NCBI GenBank assembly: GCA_910579145.1
Contig: CAJTTQ010000119.1
Span: forward strand, 1-5,386
Length of the DNA: 5,386 nucleotides
Source of the DNA: an uncultured Eubacterium sp.
Lineage (GTDB): Bacteria; Bacillota; Clostridia; Lachnospirales; Lachnospiraceae
Reading direction: 5' to 3'
Position numbers and translations under genes: made by a program. Below are positions 2,517 to 5,386 of the stretch, piece by piece. Position 1 is the first letter of the stretch. Every line of letters begins with the position of its first letter. Below the pieces are notes generated by a model. It had not been told where the DNA came from and searched no databases. It saw only the letters and a program-made list of their open reading frames with translations.

Positions 2517-5386
2517 TTACTCTGCCGTACCTTTCATCAGATCATGTACCTTAACAAACGAAGGTTTCACTCCCAGCTTTTCATTAAACAGACCGCAATA
2601 CGTCCCGTTCATCCGGTAACTGTAATCACTTTCCTCCATATCCGGTCTGTCCACGATTCCCCATATGGACACAGCCTTCAACGGTTTATCTTCTCTCTCT
2701 TTATTGATGTTAATGTATGTCTGGAACAGTTTGTTGTAAAATTCCCCGTGTGTCTCCAACGTCGTCTCATCGCCCTGATAGTTCCGCACGGCGAGTTCCG
2801 TCACCTGTACTTCTACTCCGCAGTCAGCGAATTTCTCGATCGCCGTCTTTACCAGGCCAATGTCATTATCATTCATACATCCAGCCTGCTGGCCAAAACC
2901 GCCGATGTAACTCTGCATACCAACGCCGTCGCACAATTTCACGTATCCGCCTTCACTATTTGGAAGCGTCTGGTTAATGGATTTTACCAGTTCACAGATC
3001 GCATCCCTCTTCGTCGGATAGAACGTAGAGAAATCGTTATAATACAGTTTTATATCGGCCAACCCCGGGTGTGTTCCCTTCTGTTCCTGAATGATCTCAT
3101 ACGTGTACTTGAACGTATCTTCGACATAATGATCGCCCAGGATCTCATAGAACCGGTTCACCTTGCCGTCCCTCGTCGTCCTGACCATACGGGCATCTCC
3201 GTCAGCATGCTCTCCCTCTCCATCTGAGACAGCCTCGTTCACGACATCCCAGCAATAAATGACGCCCGGATATTTCTGCTCGAAATGTACGAGAACCTGT
3301 TTGATATAGCTTTTCAGCCTCGCAGTAACGACTTCCTTTGTGGCATAACCCTTGCTCGTATCATACCCTTCACGGAAAAACCAGTCACACATTTCCGCAT
3401 CCCACACCAGAACGTGTCCTCTCACCTTGACGCCATTCTCTTTCGCGAAATCCATGATAATATCCGCATTTGTAAAGTTGATGACCGGCATCGAGGTCTC
3501 ATCCTTGTAGTTTTCCTTGGAACCAGCTTCATTCAGCATCGAGTACGCCTTCATTTCGTTGGCAGCCGTCATGCTGTTGAAATGATATTTCATAAGTTCG
3601 CCGTACTTTTTATCCGTCGCCGTTCTCGTATTGTAAACCGTTCCCATCTTAAATCCGTACACTTCGGCCAATTTAGACAGCGATGAGTAGTTATTCAGCG
3701 CATCCGATGTATCCCGCGTATCCTTGACCAGCGTGATGGAGTGGATCGTAAGCTTCAATGGATCCGCAACGGCATTGCTGTCCCACGCCGCATACCTCAC
3801 ACCAAACCCGAGCGCATCCTCATTCCACAAATCCGCGGAAAACTGCTGTCTCTCCTGCTTCACAGTTATATTGGCAAGCGTTTTATTATTTCCAAAAAAA
3901 TTCGTTTCCATATATTGATTCAAACAGATCGGCCCTTCTGCCTCCGCTGAAATATCAAAAACGATTTTCGAATACTCACTCAGGTCCACGTTGGTTTTTG
4001 ATGGATCCACATAAAATCCGATACCGCCCCCTCCAGCATTTTTCGTTATGGATACCGTCACGCTTCCGTCCTCATTGTAAACCGGCTCTCCATCCAAAGC
4101 GGCAATTGTTAAACGCATCTGTGCATTCAGGATCATCTTTACCCCATCTTCGATCGAAGAAGGCGGCAGCGTTGGTTTCTCTGTCGGAACCGGTGTGATC
4201 ACAGGTGTCGGTTCCGGTGTCGGCGTGATCTGACTGGCCGATATGAAACGCAGGCTGCCCAGTACGGCTGTGGCTGTCTGGGTAACGCCTTGTGCCAGTC
4301 CGGTATTCGTCATGATCGCAAACCGCGAGATCGTGACCGACTGGTACTCTTCCGGTATTTCAATGGTATATGTGCCAGTCTTTTTATTATACTGGGTAAT
4401 CTTTGTCAGTTCTTTTCCTTCCGAATCATACAGTTTAAACGAAACACTATCTGGTGTTCCGGCCACCTGAAGAGAATACTCTACTTTTACAATGGTGTTC
4501 ATCGGGATGGGATCATTCATCTTATAGTCCACCTGATTATACTGACTTGCCGCTGTAAACTCCGCGACTGCACCATTCTCTCCTACACTTGCCTTGATCG
4601 TTGACGCCGAGCTCAATACCACTGCTGCCGAAGCCATATTTTTTGTCAGATCCGGCGCAGGCCTTGTTGTCGGCTCCACGGACGGTTCCACCGTCGGCTT
4701 TGTTTCCGGTTTTACCGTCGGCTCTGTGTTTGGTTTCACCGTTGGTTTTGTGTCCGGGTCCGCTGTCGGCTTTGTGTCTGGGTTGGCCGTCGGCTTTGTA
4801 TCCGGTTTTACCGTTGGCTCTGTGTTTGGTTTCGTCGTCGGTTTTGTGTCCGGCTTTACTGTCGGCTTTGTGTCCGGTTTCGTTGTCGGCCCAGCTGTCA
4901 CCGGTGCTGCGGTCTCCCCTGCCGGTGGTGCCACCGTTTCCCCTGCTGGCGGTGTCGCTGTTTCCCCTGCCGGCGGTGCCGCTGTCTCTCCAACCGGCGG
5001 CACTGTCGTTCCTGCAGCGGAAGGCTCTGCCGTAACACCCGGATTTACCGATCCCCCTGGCTGTGTTGACACATCTGACGGTTTGGCCATCTCTGTCACC
5101 GTTATGTAACTTTTCAGCGTGTAACGCTTTTTCCCTTTTTTCAGTGTCGCCAGAATTTGAGTCTTTCCTTTCTTTTTGGCGGTCACTTTTGCTCCGTATT
5201 TCCCGGATTTTTTCACCAGGGCGATTTTCTTATTCTTACTCTTCCACTTGATCTTATACCCTTTCGCTCGCTTTACCGAAAGCTTTATGGTCTTTCCCTT
5301 TTTGACCGATACTTTCTTTTTACTCAATGCAGGCTTTTTAGAGCCCGCCCAAGCTGTATTTTGCACAGGCATCAGACAACTGCCTG
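2517..5386 (-). CDS. Secreted multidomain GH10 endo-1,4-beta-xylanase, 5' end outside the window
   Basis: GH10 enzymes cleave the xylan backbone with retention. Numbering is from the Met at 5372, but the frame stays open to 5386 (codons GSCL precede it), so the true start lies further right and that Met is probably inside the signal peptide, cut after AWA (residue 9). Order: basic Ig-like domain (11-93); PPAGET repeats (125-156); KPDTKPTV repeats (165-236); beta-rich module (241-380); Pro/Thr linker (382-406); carbohydrate-binding-like module (407-552); GH10 (about 553-951). GH10 evidence: NEMK (605-608), HVLVWD (653-658), WDVVNEA with acid/base E713, LYYND (776-780), GMQSY (818-822), VTEL with nucleophile E859, and WG (904-905). 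Unusual are D658, Y822 and A861 where His, His and Asp are typical. There is no C-terminal sortase signal. It stands alone and convergent to the plus-strand genes, ending in the shared hairpin. Confidence 0.93.
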   Translation of the reverse strand, partial: GSCLMPVQNTAWAGSKKPALSKKKVSVKKGKTIKLSVKRAKGYKIKWKSKNKKIALVKKSGKYGAKVTAKKKGKTQILATLKKGKKRYTLKSYITVTEMAKPSDVSTQPGGSVNPGVTAEPSAAGTTVPPVGETAAPPAGETATPPAGETVAPPAGETAAPVTAGPTTKPDTKPTVKPDTKPTTKPNTEPTVKPDTKPTANPDTKPTADPDTKPTVKPNTEPTVKPETKPTVEPSVEPTTRPAPDLTKNMASAAVVLSSASTIKASVGENGAVAEFTAASQYNQVDYKMNDPIPMNTIVKVEYSLQVAGTPDSVSFKLYDSEGKELTKITQYNKKTGTYTIEIPEEYQSVTISRFAIMTNTGLAQGVTQTATAVLGSLRFISASQITPTPEPTPVITPVPTEKPTLPPSSIEDGVKMILNAQMRLTIAALDGEPVYNEDGSVTVSITKNAGGGGIGFYVDPSKTNVDLSEYSKIVFDISAEAEGPICLNQYMETNFFGNNKTLANITVKQERQQFSADLWNEDALGFGVRYAAWDSNAVADPLKLTIHSITLVKDTRDTSDALNNYSSLSKLAEVYGFKMGTVYNTRTATDKKYGELMKYHFNSMTAANEMKAYSMLNEAGSKENYKDETSMPVINFTNADIIMDFAKENGVKVRGHVLVWDAEMCDWFFREGYDTSKGYATKEVVTARLKSYIKQVLVHFEQKYPGVIYCWDVVNEAVSDGEGEHADGDARMVRTTRDGKVNRFYEILGDHYVEDTFKYTYEIIQEQKGTHPGLADIKLYYNDFSTFYPTKRDAICELVKSINQTLPNSEGGYVKLCDGVGMQSYIGGFGQQAGCMNDNDIGLVKTAIEKFADCGVEVQVTELAVRNYQGDETTLETHGEFYNKLFQTYININKEREDKPLKAVSIWGIVDRPDMEESDYSYRMNGTYCGLFNEKLGVKPSFVKVHDLMKGTAE
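3717..4154 (-). other. Carbohydrate-binding-like module directly before GH10
   Basis: Residues 407-552 contain GSVTVSITKNAGGGGIGFYV, YSKIVFDISAE, NQYMETNFFG, a W516 and Y527/W530 pair, and a closing strand KLTIHSITLVKD. Strand pattern and aromatic residues suit a xylan-binding beta-sandwich such as those next to GH10 domains (CBM22-like or related), but the family is not certain by eye. The absence of a Pro/Thr linker after it suggests that it packs against the catalytic domain. Confidence 0.55.
4233..4652 (-). other. Beta-rich module between the linkers of the xylanase
   Basis: Residues 241-380 alternate short hydrophobic strands (VVLSSASTIKASV, VKVEYSLQV, SVSFKLYD, TYTIEIP, ATAVLGSLRFISA), as in a carbohydrate-binding beta-sandwich. 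SLQVAGTPDSVSFKLYDSEG resembles the strand-turn-strand of CBM-type galactose-binding-like folds. I cannot assign a CBM family, and it could be a non-binding spacer domain. Pro/Thr linkers on both sides show that it is an independent module. Confidence 0.5.
4665..4880 (-). repeat. Nine tandem 24-bp repeats encoding KPDTKPTV-type units
   Basis: Nine 8-residue units cover residues 165-236; the last (EPSVEPTT) is the most diverged. Typical units are KPDTKPTV and KPNTEPTV. Bases 4705-4757 and 4801-4853 resemble each other with four to five differences at a distance of 96 bases (four units), suggesting the block grew by duplication of a four-unit segment. The product is a Pro/Thr-rich, charged, extended linker that may be glycosylated or wall-spanning. 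Confidence 0.9.
4905..5000 (-). repeat. Four tandem 24-bp repeats encoding PPAGETxx
   Basis: Four in-frame units PPVGETAA, PPAGETAT, PPAGETVA and PPAGETAA (residues 125-156) form the first part of the linker after the Ig-like domain. The units are near-identical at DNA level. This is a flexible, extended, extracellular spacer likely to vary in copy number by slippage. It differs in composition from the next repeat block but shares the 8-residue period. Confidence 0.9.
5094..5342 (-). other. Extremely lysine-rich bacterial Ig-like (Big2-type) domain of the xylanase
   Basis: Residues 11-93 have the hallmark pattern of Big2-type domains: a strand with VKKGKTIKL, then IKWKSKNKKIALV, then a small-residue turn, then VTAKKKGKTQILA and a final strand YTLKSYITV. 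In residues 11-90 I count 30 Lys and 2 Arg and no Asp or Glu, so the net charge is about +32 in 80 residues. Such domains in Firmicutes often sit on surface proteins. Here, in the absence of a sortase motif, the charge could hold the enzyme on anionic wall polymers; that role is inference. Confidence 0.75.
5346..5386 (-). other. C-terminal end of a signal peptide
   Basis: The visible residues GSCLMPVQNTAWA, followed by GSKKP, fit the end of a signal peptide with an A-x-A cleavage motif (AWA then Gly). The charged N-terminus and most of the hydrophobic core must be encoded right of base 5386. An extracellular xylanase requires such a signal, which supports the upstream extension. A lipoprotein reading at the Cys is less likely because the -3 position does not fit a lipobox. 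Confidence 0.6.

Noticed and set aside
2487..3227. Long plus-strand open frame (246 codons) opposite the xylanase
   Set aside because: It is antisense to the GH10 domain, whose motifs are unmistakable on the minus strand. It has no Shine-Dalgarno and no recognisable fold.
4665..5000. Regular 24-bp repeats as a possible CRISPR array
   Set aside because: The units are directly adjacent with no unique spacers and keep the coding frame of a Pro/Thr-rich linker.
4594..5109. Plus-strand open frame encoding Val-Gly-Phe-Val-Ser-Gly repeats
   Set aside because: It is the antisense reading of the Pro/Thr and PPAGET repeats of the xylanase linker; the periodicity comes from the 24-bp units.
5370..5372. 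ATG as the true start of the xylanase
   Set aside because: The frame is open to the window edge, there is no Shine-Dalgarno in the visible upstream bases, and only nine residues would precede the likely AWA cleavage site, too few for a signal peptide.

Overview
The window reads as a fragment of a low-to-moderate GC Gram-positive anaerobe, most likely a gut or rumen Clostridia (Lachnospiraceae-like). Three signs support this: strong AGGAGG-type ribosome binding sites, AT-rich intergenic DNA, and a secreted xylanase with a lysine-rich bacterial Ig-like domain and Pro/Thr linkers of the kind common on the surface of these bacteria. The assignment is an inference from style; no rRNA or marker gene is present.

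Layout, left to right. Bases 1-250 are an intergenic control region between divergent transcription units. A minus-strand promoter and an AGGAGGT site at the very left edge serve a gene that starts just outside the window. A plus-strand promoter, overlapped by an 18+18 bp imperfect palindrome, serves the next gene. Bases 251-2086 hold one aryl-sulfate sulfotransferase (ASST) family gene that is cut at codon 113 by an in-frame TAG. The two open parts lie in the same frame, and the family's N-terminal module runs straight across the stop. A 90-residue protein that looks like a divergent Xre/Cro-type helix-turn-helix protein follows at 2162-2434. A strong hairpin at 2438-2467 sits between it and the convergent gene and is flanked so that it can terminate on both strands.

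Bases 2517-5386 on the minus strand are a large secreted GH10 endo-xylanase whose 5' end lies beyond the right edge. From the N-terminus it has: the end of a signal peptide, a cationic Ig-like domain, two blocks of 8-residue repeats, a beta-rich module, a second Pro/Thr linker, another beta-rich carbohydrate-binding-like module and the C-terminal GH10 catalytic domain. The acid/base and nucleophile glutamates are present, but several normally conserved active-site residues around them are changed.

The plus-strand pair and the xylanase are convergent and look functionally unrelated. The former would modify phenolic sulfates in the cytoplasm (if the first gene is functional at all); the latter would attack xylan outside the cell. 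I see no clear new multi-gene system. The points most worth a second look are the interrupted ASST gene, the palindrome over its promoter, and the altered active site and extreme charge of the xylanase.
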